From positions 1,488,001 through 1,552,000 of the forward strand of contig NZ_JACCFK010000002.1 of NCBI RefSeq assembly GCF_013410405.1: 64,000 nucleotides of DNA. Direction: 5' to 3'. The translations under genes were made by a program, and so were the position numbers. How positions within the stretch are numbered: the first letter of the stretch is position 1; the number at the start of each line of letters is the position of its first letter. This DNA is from Amycolatopsis endophytica. Its GTDB lineage: Bacteria > Actinomycetota > Actinomycetes > Mycobacteriales > Pseudonocardiaceae. This document shows positions 8,462-16,428 of this stretch, one piece after another. The notes under the pieces are model-generated. The model did not search any database and had not been told where the DNA came from. It saw only the letters and a program-made list of their open reading frames with translations.

Positions 8462-8554
8462 GCCAACACGCTGACCGGAACAGCCAACACGCTGACCGGA
8501 ACAGCCAACACGCTGACCGGAACGGCCAACACGGCGACCGGAACGGCCAACACG
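8462..8554. repeat. Five tandem GCCAACACG units, 21-bp period
   Basis: The 9-mer GCCAACACG starts at 8462, 8483, 8504, 8525 and 8546, exactly 21 bases apart. Linkers are CTGACCGGAACA in the first three units and GCGACCGGAAC-like in the later ones. The block fills the gap between two convergent genes and ends 8 bases before the stop codon at 8563-8565. The same unit occurs near 29.1 and 54.3 kb. Confidence 0.9.
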
Positions 8555-8562
8555 GCGCCGCG

Positions 8563-9783
8563 TTATCCCTTGGCGATGAGTTCGGTCAGCCGGGCCGCCA
8601 AGGGGTTCCGGCCGAGGTGCAGCGCCAGCTCCCTGGCCTGCTCCGCCGTTCGCGCGCTCAGGTGGAGCTGGCGGCCGATCCGCTCGATCGTGGGGCCGGG
8701 GTCGTGCCGCGGATCGCGGCCGTGCGCCGTCAGGACGGAGTCCACCCGGCTCAGGAACGCCTCCTCCCGCGTCCGCTCGTCCTCGCACCACACGGCCAGC
8801 AGCCCGGTCGCCAGCGGCACGAACGAGCCGATCCTGGCGGGCGAAACGCGACCCGCGGGCTGGAACGCCGACGGGGGCAAGGTCACCCGCCAGGCGCCCC
8901 GTTCCGTCTCGACCGGACGGATCCCGTGCAGGCCCTTTCCGTCCAGCCACTCGGTGATGCGCTGCTCGTGCCTCCCCGGCTGGATGGACAGGGTCTCCGA
9001 CTCCAGCAGCCCGACGATCTCGGGAACCGACTGGCACAGATCGCTGAGTTCGGGATCGGCGGACCGCGAGACCTGCCCGTAGGCGAGGTAGCGTGTCCCT
9101 CCCCGCGCATCGGCCGCGCGCACCAGGTGCAGCGGCAGGTACACGATCTCCTCGCCGAGGCTCTCCGGCTGCTCGATCCGGAAGGGCAGGTTGTACCGGT
9201 CCCGGTCGGCACGTCCCGCCAGCTCCCCCAGCGCTTCACGGCGGAACCCGTGGACGCTGATCAACTGCAGGAACCGCGGGTAGGACCGCGCGGCCGTGAT
9301 CGCGCCGACCTTCTCCGCGGTCAGGAACGTCACGCTGCCGGTGTCGTAGTAGGCCCGGCCGAACGGACGTGACGTGAAGGCGTCGAAGTACATCTTGCGC
9401 CGGTCCTCACGCGAGACGACGTAACAGACACCGTCCCGCTGGGACTCCAGGCCGAGTCCGGTCAGGACGAGACCGCCGTCGCGGACGGCCACGTGCCCGA
9501 TGCGGGCCAGGAACCGGACGGCGCGGTCGACCAGGGGTTCGTCCAGTGCGAAGAACCGCGCCAGCTCCGGTACCGACGACAGACCGCCTTCGGCGATGCC
9601 GCGCTCCAGGAACCGGTCGATCACGTGGTAGGGCCGTCCGTCGGTGACGGTCGCGCGCACTTCGACCTGCCAGACTGGCAACAGGACGCTGAATATCCGG
9701 GAGGGGCGCAGCCCCTGACCCCACGCCACGTCGTCGAGCGCGCGCTCTTCCGGCGGCAGCGGCGGTCCGATCCGCGTGCTCAT
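8563..9783 (-). CDS. Unknown protein, third gene of SEFIR-helicase operon
   Basis: 406 residues, no signal or membrane segment. Residues about 45-115 (YHVIDRFLERGIAEGG, ELARFFALDEPLVDRAVRFL, IGHVAV) look like a winged helix-turn-helix. The central part has SREDRRKMYFDAFTSRP and YLPLHLVRAAD, which I cannot assign. The C-terminus is helical. Its ATG at 9783 overlaps the helicase stop (ATGA), so the two are translationally coupled and probably work as a complex or in one pathway. By position it may be the sensor or nucleic-acid adaptor of the helicase. The function is not known. Confidence 0.85.
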   Translation of the reverse strand: MSTRIGPPLPPEERALDDVAWGQGLRPSRIFSVLLPVWQVEVRATVTDGRPYHVIDRFLERGIAEGGLSSVPELARFFALDEPLVDRAVRFLARIGHVAVRDGGLVLTGLGLESQRDGVCYVVSREDRRKMYFDAFTSRPFGRAYYDTGSVTFLTAEKVGAITAARSYPRFLQLISVHGFRREALGELAGRADRDRYNLPFRIEQPESLGEEIVYLPLHLVRAADARGGTRYLAYGQVSRSADPELSDLCQSVPEIVGLLESETLSIQPGRHEQRITEWLDGKGLHGIRPVETERGAWRVTLPPSAFQPAGRVSPARIGSFVPLATGLLAVWCEDERTREEAFLSRVDSVLTAHGRDPRHDPGPTIERIGRQLHLSARTAEQARELALHLGRNPLAARLTELIAKG

Positions 9784-12731
9784 GCCGGTTCCGCTTCCCG
9801 TCGTTGCCCGAGGGTGGCGCTGAGCTCCTCGTGGTGGCGCACTTCGCCGTGGGCCAGCACGTGGGCGCGCAGGAGGTGGGCCAGCGAGCGGAAGCCGTCG
9901 TCCCGCGCCCGGCACAACATGTCCATGTCCCCGACCAGGACCAGCTGCCGCCGGGCGCGGGTGAGCGCGACGTTGGCCCGCCGCAGCTCGTCGAGGAAAC
10001 CGACCCGGCCCGCCGGGTTGCTGCGGGTGAAACCGTAGAGGATGACGTCCCGCTCGCCGCCCTGGAAGGCGTCGACGGTTCCCACGCGCTGCTTCACCGT
10101 GTCCAGATCCGGGATGTCGCGCGCGAGGAGGTCCGAGATGAGCCGGCGCTGTGCGCGATACGGCACGATCAACCCCCAGTCCGCCCCGCGCCGGTGGTAG
10201 AAGCTCGCGAGCTGCGCCAGCAGTTCGGCCTCGGCGTGGTTGAGCGTTCCCCGGGAATCCCCCGTCGTCTGCGTCTCGCACCGGCGGCGTTGTGGCAGCT
10301 GGGAGGTGTCGGCGAAGGCCAGGGGGCTGCCGAACAGCGGATCGGCGTGGACATGCTCCACGTGCGTGGTCAGCGTTCCGCCGTAGAAGGCTTCGGACAC
10401 GAAATCCGCGATCACCTTCGGCATCCGCCGTTGCCGGGTGAGACCGGCGATGTGACTGGCGGGCAACTGCCCGCCCTCAACCAGGATTTCCAGTGCGCTC
10501 TTCACGACCAGGTCCCGCACCACCGGATCGCCGAGCTCCTCGGCCCACGCCTGGACCTCCGCGTCGCTGATCGGGGGCAGCTGACGGTGGTCGCCGACCA
10601 GCACCGCACGCTCGGCGCGGACGAGGGGCACCAGCAGATCCGCCGTGCCGATCTGACCGGCCTCGTCGATGATCGCGAGGTCGAAGGTCTCCTCCGCGAT
10701 CTCGCTCCGGGAGGCCGCGCCGGTGCAGGTGGCACCCACGACGTCGGCGTACCGGATCAGCTCCGGGTACAGCTGCTCGGTCGGCCGCGACGCCTCCGCA
10801 CGCCACTCGTCGAGCAGCTTCGCGCGCCTGGTCAGCAGGGCCAGCCGCGGCCCGAGTCCGGCGTGCACCTCGGCCAGGGCGGAATTGGAGGCGGCGGCAT
10901 CACCGGTGTCCGCGGGCACGGGAACCGTGTCCACGGCACTGATGGCCGCGCGGATGGTGTCGAGTGCGTGTGACGCGTCGGCCAGCCGCTGGTGGTGGTG
11001 TGCCGCCGCCCGGTCCAGCGCGTCGGCGGCGGCCATCACGGCGGGAACACCGCGGGTGGCGACGTCGAGCGCGGTCCACGCCTCGTGCAGCGAACCCTGG
11101 AGACGGCTGATCTGCTCGCCTCCGGCCGCGATCTCGGTGCGCAACCGCCCGGCCCGCCTCTCCCTCCGGCGGGCGGCGAGCGCGGCCCAGGGTCTCGTCA
11201 ACGGTCCCCGTGCCCGGTTCAGCTCGCGCGACTGCCGCTCCACGAGGTGTCCGAGCCGCTCGGCGCGGCGGCCAGCCTTGCGCTGCTCCGCTTCGAGCGC
11301 GCGCGAGAGTTCGTCCACGCGCTGGTGAGCCGCACCGCCCGCGGCGCGCCTCGCCGCCGCCCAGGCGTCACGGGCGTGGGCCTCGCCGGTCAGTGCCTCG
11401 GCCGCCAGCGCGACCCGTCGCCCGAGTTCGCCGTGCCATTCGACCGCCGCGGGCACGCCGTCGTAGCCCCGCCGTGTGACCGCCGTGGTGGACAGGATCT
11501 CCGACCGCAGGTCGGCGGCCAGGTTCTCCAGGAGGAACGCCCGCGCGTCCGCGTCGACCTTCCCTTCGTTCCCGACCCGCACGACGACGACATCGCGCGG
11601 GAGCTTCGCCAGCACGTTGTCCACGGCCCGGTTGGTGAGCGAGGCGATCAGCACCCGGCCCCGGTCCGGCCTGAGCGCGCAGGCACGGGCGATCTGGCTG
11701 ATGGTGCGTGTCTTGCCGGTCCCGGGCGGGCCCAGCACCGCGAGCAGGTCCCGGACACCGAGCGCGGCACGGAACGCCGCCAGCTGGTCGGCGTCGAGAT
11801 CCTCCGCCGGGACCCCGGCCGTGGGCACCAGCGGCTCGACCGCGTGGTCGACGAGCACGGACAGCAGCGTCCGGTTGTGCGCCCGCCCGGACCGCAGGAG
11901 CGCGACCGCTTCCCGTTGCTTGGCGTGGACGACCTCGTTCGGCGTTTCCTGGAGTTCTCCCTGCCCGGCCAGCCGGTTCCAGTCGAGCGGCTGGTCGAAC
12001 CGGACGGTCACGCTGTCCTCGCCGGTCCGGACGACCTCTCCGCGTTGCTCGGACTCCGAGCGAAGCCGGACGAACCGGCCACGCTCCGGCAAGCGGTCAC
12101 CGGCGATCCGGAACACGTAGACCGGCGCGCCGCTGAACCGCCGTTCCCCCGCCGACTCGACCGACCGGTACGGGTACCTCGCCAAGGTGCTGTCCTTGCG
12201 TGCGGCGAACCGGCGGCCGGTCTCGATCAGCTCGTCGAGAGTGTCCAGGAACCGGCCGTGCGCCGGGGCGAGCTCCGGGGTGCCGCGCTCGGCGCCGCGT
12301 GCTCGCACCACCTCCGCCCACGCAGCGGTCAGCCGCGGCCAGTGGGCGGTCGCCCCCGCCGGAACCTGCGGCAACTCGAACACCGCCTGCCAGTTCGCGC
12401 GGATCAGGAGGGCCCCTCGGGACAGCCGGTCGTGGTCGCGCACGCGCAGCGGCGCGATCCGGGCCACGAAGTACCCGTCCTGCCGCGAGGTCGGGAACAG
12501 CATCACGACGTAGCCGTAGGTGTGCAGGAGGAGGCTGTGGTCACGGCCCGCGCGGGAGGGCTCGTCCACGATCGCGGGCACCCCCTCGGAGCGCGCGGCG
12601 AGATCCCGTAGCACCTGCTCCAAGCCGTCCGGCAGGCCGGGATGGTCGCGTGCCTGCCGGTCGAGCTTGCCGTAGAGGTTCTTCGACGGCACGAGGACGA
12701 CGGGCGAGGGAAGATCGACTGTGCGGAACAA
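9780..12731 (-). CDS. Superfamily 1 helicase (Upf1/Dna2-like) with coiled-coil insert
   Basis: 983 residues. Helicase motifs: Walker A GPPGTGKT at 334-341, Walker B DEAGQ at 689-693, motif III GDHRQLPP at 713-720, motif IV near RQRRM (766-770), motif V VDAFQGGERDV (886-896), motif VI VALTRARRQL (921-930). Between motifs I and II lies a long Arg/Glu/Ala-rich helical insert (about 430-650), probably coiled coil. The first 300 residues are unassigned. The start is TTG at 12731: GAGGACA, which overlaps the stop of the upstream SEFIR gene, is the only good ribosome site. Coupled on both sides; likely the DNA or RNA remodelling engine of the operon. Confidence 0.9.
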   Translation of the reverse strand: MFRTVDLPSPVVLVPSKNLYGKLDRQARDHPGLPDGLEQVLRDLAARSEGVPAIVDEPSRAGRDHSLLLHTYGYVVMLFPTSRQDGYFVARIAPLRVRDHDRLSRGALLIRANWQAVFELPQVPAGATAHWPRLTAAWAEVVRARGAERGTPELAPAHGRFLDTLDELIETGRRFAARKDSTLARYPYRSVESAGERRFSGAPVYVFRIAGDRLPERGRFVRLRSESEQRGEVVRTGEDSVTVRFDQPLDWNRLAGQGELQETPNEVVHAKQREAVALLRSGRAHNRTLLSVLVDHAVEPLVPTAGVPAEDLDADQLAAFRAALGVRDLLAVLGPPGTGKTRTISQIARACALRPDRGRVLIASLTNRAVDNVLAKLPRDVVVVRVGNEGKVDADARAFLLENLAADLRSEILSTTAVTRRGYDGVPAAVEWHGELGRRVALAAEALTGEAHARDAWAAARRAAGGAAHQRVDELSRALEAEQRKAGRRAERLGHLVERQSRELNRARGPLTRPWAALAARRRERRAGRLRTEIAAGGEQISRLQGSLHEAWTALDVATRGVPAVMAAADALDRAAAHHHQRLADASHALDTIRAAISAVDTVPVPADTGDAAASNSALAEVHAGLGPRLALLTRRAKLLDEWRAEASRPTEQLYPELIRYADVVGATCTGAASRSEIAEETFDLAIIDEAGQIGTADLLVPLVRAERAVLVGDHRQLPPISDAEVQAWAEELGDPVVRDLVVKSALEILVEGGQLPASHIAGLTRQRRMPKVIADFVSEAFYGGTLTTHVEHVHADPLFGSPLAFADTSQLPQRRRCETQTTGDSRGTLNHAEAELLAQLASFYHRRGADWGLIVPYRAQRRLISDLLARDIPDLDTVKQRVGTVDAFQGGERDVILYGFTRSNPAGRVGFLDELRRANVALTRARRQLVLVGDMDMLCRARDDGFRSLAHLLRAHVLAHGEVRHHEELSATLGQRREAEPA

Positions 12732-12742
12732 CGGCGCTGTCC

Positions 12743-14179
12743 TCAGGGGGCGGTGGCGGGAAGGGTCGCGAGGGCGGAGGCCAGATCGTTCATGGCGGGG
12801 CGGTCACCGGGTTCGGCGGCGAGCGAGGCGTCCAGAGCCGCGGCCGCCCGCGGCGGAACCGCACGCACCCGGCTGCCGATCGGCAGTGCTCCCGCCGGAG
12901 CGGGCGGGAATCCGGTGACGAGGTGGTGGGTCAGGGCGGCGACCTGGTACACATCCGTTGCCGCGCCCAGCGTGGGGAACCGGCCCCGTCGCTGCTCGGG
13001 CGCGCGGTAGTCGCCGGGCCCCTCGCCCCCGCGCGGCGCGGAACCGGCGAGACCGAGGTCGAGGAGCACGAGACGACCGTCGTCGAGCCGCGCGATCACC
13101 TCCGGGGTCAGGTTCCGGTGGGCGGCGCCCCGTGCGTGCAGTGCCGCGAGTGCGCGGCAGAGTCCCGCGACACCGCGCAGGATCTGCCACATCCGCCAGG
13201 GATCGGTTCGCTCGCCCGGAGCCGGGACGGCGGCCGCGAGCGTGCCGGCCGGTCCGTCGACTGGGCGTGATGACGGCCATCGCGTGACGAGCGTCGCCAG
13301 CGGACCGTCACGGAACAGGCCGAGCGGCTCGGGCAGACCGCTCGTCCCGCCCGCCAGCGCGGTCAGGAGTTCGCGCTCCCGTCGCAGATCCGCGAAAGCG
13401 CTTTCCGCGACTCCGGTGTGGTGACGCATCTCCAGCTGGCGAAGCCACACGCTGCCATCGTGCGGATCGAGCGCGGAGGCTCGCGCCCGGCGCCGGATGA
13501 CCGAGTGATCGCGGTCCGGCTCCTCCGCCCAGTGCGATCCGTCCACCAGATAACGAACGCCGCCGAGGACGAGGTCTTCCCCGACGGCGAGGACGCCTTG
13601 CCGCACCGGGCCCGCGGGCGGACTCACCACGACGACCGGATCGACGCCGGGCGCCGGGGCCATGAACACCCCACGCGCGGGCTTCTCGTGGAGCGGCGCG
13701 CCGGCGAGAACCCTGAGCAGGGGCTCCAGCGCGCCGCGGGTGTACTCGGCGATCAGGTGGTATCCCGTGGACGACGGCCGCAGGCAGTCCGGGACGTCCT
13801 CCGCACGGCCACCCGGCAGGACGACGGACAGCACGCGGCGAGTCGACTCGGGGACGTTGCGGGCGAGGTTGTCGCGGATCAACGCCCCCTCCAGTTCGCG
13901 GGTCCGCCCGCTGCTCGTGCCCGGTTCCCCGTCGGCGATCCGCTTGTAGTCCGGCGATGCGACGGCCAGGACGAAGTCCGCGTCCCTGAGCTGCCGCACG
14001 GTCCAGGCCACCCAGTCGCGCCGCTCGGTGGCGTACCACGCGTCGAGTTCGGCGTCCACGCCCAGTTCCGCGCGCAGGAAAGTCGCGAACCTCCGGACCG
14101 AATCGACGTGATCCGGCGAATCCTCCGCATAGGAGAGATACACACGCGGCGAAATACCGCCGGTACCCCGATTCGGCAC
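12743..14179 (-). CDS. SEFIR domain fused to a pseudokinase
   Basis: 478 residues. A SEFIR (TIR-like) domain spans about 12-155: VYLSYAEDSPDHVD, then TERRDWVAWTVRQL and FVLAVASPDY, with Glu in the RELEGALIRD helix. A protein-kinase-like domain spans about 195-475 with YRAPEQ (391-396) and DLG (374-376). The catalytic loop reads HRNLTPE (354-360), so the catalytic Asp is Asn, and the VAxK lysine position reads VWLR (Arg247). It is therefore probably a pseudokinase. First gene of a three-gene operon; the SEFIR part is paralogous to the divergent gene at 14342. Confidence 0.88.
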   Translation of the reverse strand: MPNRGTGGISPRVYLSYAEDSPDHVDSVRRFATFLRAELGVDAELDAWYATERRDWVAWTVRQLRDADFVLAVASPDYKRIADGEPGTSSGRTRELEGALIRDNLARNVPESTRRVLSVVLPGGRAEDVPDCLRPSSTGYHLIAEYTRGALEPLLRVLAGAPLHEKPARGVFMAPAPGVDPVVVVSPPAGPVRQGVLAVGEDLVLGGVRYLVDGSHWAEEPDRDHSVIRRRARASALDPHDGSVWLRQLEMRHHTGVAESAFADLRRERELLTALAGGTSGLPEPLGLFRDGPLATLVTRWPSSRPVDGPAGTLAAAVPAPGERTDPWRMWQILRGVAGLCRALAALHARGAAHRNLTPEVIARLDDGRLVLLDLGLAGSAPRGGEGPGDYRAPEQRRGRFPTLGAATDVYQVAALTHHLVTGFPPAPAGALPIGSRVRAVPPRAAAALDASLAAEPGDRPAMNDLASALATLPATAP

Positions 14180-14341
14180 GGTCCCCCCCTTCCCGGATCG
14201 TCGGCCCGTCGCACCGTCTCACGAGGAATACCGCAGAACCGCGGGAAAGAACAAGCTGTCCACAATTTGTCCACCGCAGGACCCGTCCAGCGTCCGCGGC
14301 AGGTGTTCTATCGTGGCCCGGCACCACGAAGGGGAACGTCC

Positions 14342-15505
14342 GTGACCGTTTTCATCTCCTACACCCACGACGACGAAGAACACAAAACCGCGGTGCGCCG
14401 GTTCGCGGAGTGCCTGCGGGCACACGGGATCGACGCGGACATCGACAGCTGGGCGACCACCGAGCGCCGCGACTGGCAGCCCTGGATGACGCGACTCGTG
14501 CTCGAAGCCGAGTTCGTCATCGTCGTGGCCTCCCCGGTCTACCGCGAGATGGGCGACGGCCTCGGGCCCGCCGACCGCAACCACGGGGTACAGGCCGAGG
14601 CCGCCCTGCTGCGCGATCTGCTGCAAAGCGACCGCCCCACCTGGACCCGCAAGATCCTGCCGGTCCTCCTCCCCGGGCACGGCGTCGACGAGATCCCGTA
14701 CTTCCTGCAGCCCTACGCGGTCAATCGGTACGAGGTCACCTCGTTCACCGCGGAAGGGATGGAAAGCTTGCTCCGGGTGATCACCGCGCAGCCCGAGCAC
14801 GTCCGCCCGCCGCTCGGACCGCGCACGGTCCTGCCACCGAAGTCCGGTCCCGGCGCCGCGCCGTCCGCCCCGCGCTGGCGCCCGCTCCGCGAACCCGTGC
14901 CGGTCCACTGGCTGGCGGATCTGATGCGGGACCGCCACCGGCCGCAGAGCGCCGTGGTCGAACTGCACCTCGTACCCGCGGCGGGTCAGGGGTTGCTCGG
15001 CATCCGGCAGCTGCAGCGGCTGGCCGGGGAGCTGCCCGGTGCCGGTCGCTCCCGGCAGTTGTTCTCCCACGCGCAGGGACTCCACGCCGGTTCCTCGGGT
15101 CAGCTCGCCTGGGCGTTCAGCCGGGAGTCGCGGCACGGGGAAGCCGGGCTGGCGGTCCGTCGCGACGGCCAGCGGTCCTGCTGGTTCGGTCTGCCACCGG
15201 CATCGATCGGCGCGGTGCTGGACGAGAAGCACCTGACCGGGCAGATCGCGGCGCGCCTGCGCCTCCTCCTCGAACTCGGCGTCGACCTGCCGGAGGAGCT
15301 GGCACCCGCGGTCGGTCTGGACAACGCGGGCATGGTGCACCTGGGCCGCGTGGACGAACCCCCGCGAACCGCGGTCACCCTGCACTGGCACGACCGGGTC
15401 CGCGCGGAGCCGGAGGAGGCGCTGACGGCTGCCGATCTGCGGTCGTTCACCCAGGACATCGCCGACGAACTGGCCGGGCGTCTCGCGGAACCGCTCCGCA
15501 CCTAG
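14342..15505 (+). CDS. SEFIR-domain protein with unknown C-terminal domain
   Basis: 387 residues. SEFIR domain at 1-150: TVFISYTHDDEEHKTAVRRF, ADIDSWATTERRDWQPW, FVIVVASPVY, and a helix NHGVQAEAALLRD carrying the candidate catalytic Glu. A Pro-rich linker (about 155-185) leads to a second domain of about 200 residues (AVVELHLVPAAGQG, SCWFGLPPASIGAVL, HWHDRVRAEPEEAL) that I do not recognise. AAGGGGAA precedes the GTG at 14342. Divergent from the SEFIR-pseudokinase gene with a 162-base gap, and clearly its paralogue in the first 150 residues. The pair may assemble through SEFIR-SEFIR contacts. Confidence 0.87.
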   Translation: MTVFISYTHDDEEHKTAVRRFAECLRAHGIDADIDSWATTERRDWQPWMTRLVLEAEFVIVVASPVYREMGDGLGPADRNHGVQAEAALLRDLLQSDRPTWTRKILPVLLPGHGVDEIPYFLQPYAVNRYEVTSFTAEGMESLLRVITAQPEHVRPPLGPRTVLPPKSGPGAAPSAPRWRPLREPVPVHWLADLMRDRHRPQSAVVELHLVPAAGQGLLGIRQLQRLAGELPGAGRSRQLFSHAQGLHAGSSGQLAWAFSRESRHGEAGLAVRRDGQRSCWFGLPPASIGAVLDEKHLTGQIAARLRLLLELGVDLPEELAPAVGLDNAGMVHLGRVDEPPRTAVTLHWHDRVRAEPEEALTAADLRSFTQDIADELAGRLAEPLRT

Positions 15506-15543
15506 CGTGCTTCCTCAGCAGCGGAGCCGCTTGCCGTGGGCCG

Positions 15544-16203
15544 TCAACTCGACACTCCCTGACCGTCCTCTTCCGCGATGAACCGGCGCAGCCTGGTGAG
15601 CGCCCGGTACTGGCTGACCCGCACGTTGCCGGGCGTCAGGCCCATCGCCTCGGCCGTCTCCACCGCGGAGAGCCCGACGACGATCCGCAGGGCCAGCACC
15701 TCCTGCTGCGTCCGGGGAAGCCGGGCCACGAGACGGGCGAGCCGCTGGCCGAGGTCGATGGTCAGGACGTGCTCCACGGGATCGTGCCAGGTCTGCCCGT
15801 TCTCCGGCAGCTCCGGCACCGGCTCCGCGCGCTCCCGCGCGACCACCCGGTACGCGTCGGCCACCTTGTTGGCCGCGATCGCCCGCACCAGGAACAGGAA
15901 CGAACCGCCCCGGTCCTCGTAGCCGGGAAGCGCTTTCACCACGGCGAGGCACACTTCCTGCGCGACGTCGTCGGCGGAGAGGTAGGCGAGATCGCGTCCT
16001 CCCATCCGCGCCCGGCAGAAGCGCGCGACGACCGGCTTCACGAGTGCCATCAGCGCTTCGACCGCGCGGGGGTCGCCGGTGCGGGCGGCCGCGACGAGCG
16101 GATCGAGCGTTTCCTTCGCGAGCAGCCCGTTCGGCCGGGGGTGGTCCGCGAGGACCGCGCCCGCCCCGGACCGCGACCGGGGTGGTGATTCGACCGTCGT
16201 CAT
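15544..16203 (-). CDS. RNA polymerase sigma factor, ShbA/SigD-like
   Basis: 219 residues, ECF-type sigma-70 factor. Region 2 reads DLAYLSADDVAQEVCLAVVKALP and FLFLVRAIAANKVADAYR; region 4 reads LPRTQQEVLALRIVVGLSAVETAEAMG followed by VRVSQYRALTRLR. This pattern matches the ShbA (Streptomyces) / SigD (Mycobacterium) group. No anti-sigma gene is adjacent, as is usual for ShbA. It is divergent from the TIR-STAND gene and convergent with the SEFIR gene (38 bases apart), so its placement in the island may be accidental. A housekeeping ShbA may exist elsewhere; this could be it or a paralogue. Confidence 0.87.
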   Translation of the reverse strand: MTTVESPPRSRSGAGAVLADHPRPNGLLAKETLDPLVAAARTGDPRAVEALMALVKPVVARFCRARMGGRDLAYLSADDVAQEVCLAVVKALPGYEDRGGSFLFLVRAIAANKVADAYRVVARERAEPVPELPENGQTWHDPVEHVLTIDLGQRLARLVARLPRTQQEVLALRIVVGLSAVETAEAMGLTPGNVRVSQYRALTRLRRFIAEEDGQGVSS

Positions 16204-16428
16204 CGGTTCGTGCCCGTCGAACCGTCGCCGGCAACATCCATCTCTGTCTCCCTGCTGATGAGATCGGGTGCCAGGTTGATCGAGGTGGCCAGTTCCGGTG
16301 TTGCGAACCGACGGTTGTTGTCACGGTTTTGTCCGGTAACCCGCTCCGGCGCCGGGCAGATTCCGGACATTTCGCGCGCGTGCCGCCTTCGCCGTAGCGG
16401 AACACCGGCGAACCACGATCCCCGACCC

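Noticed and set aside
8462..8554. Repeat block read as a repetitive peptide (TANTLTG units)
   Set aside because: The frame only exists because 21 is a multiple of 3; it joins the shadow frame of a crotonase and has no start or ribosome site of its own.
13418..14341. N-terminal extension of the SEFIR protein through the opposite-strand gene
   Set aside because: The frame is open upstream of 14342, but it is a shadow of the SEFIR-pseudokinase gene; the GTG at 14342 has a good ribosome site and the domain starts there.
15506..15543. Terminator between the SEFIR gene and the sigma factor gene
   Set aside because: Only a short imperfect stem (AGCGG...CCGCT) is present and it is not convincing.
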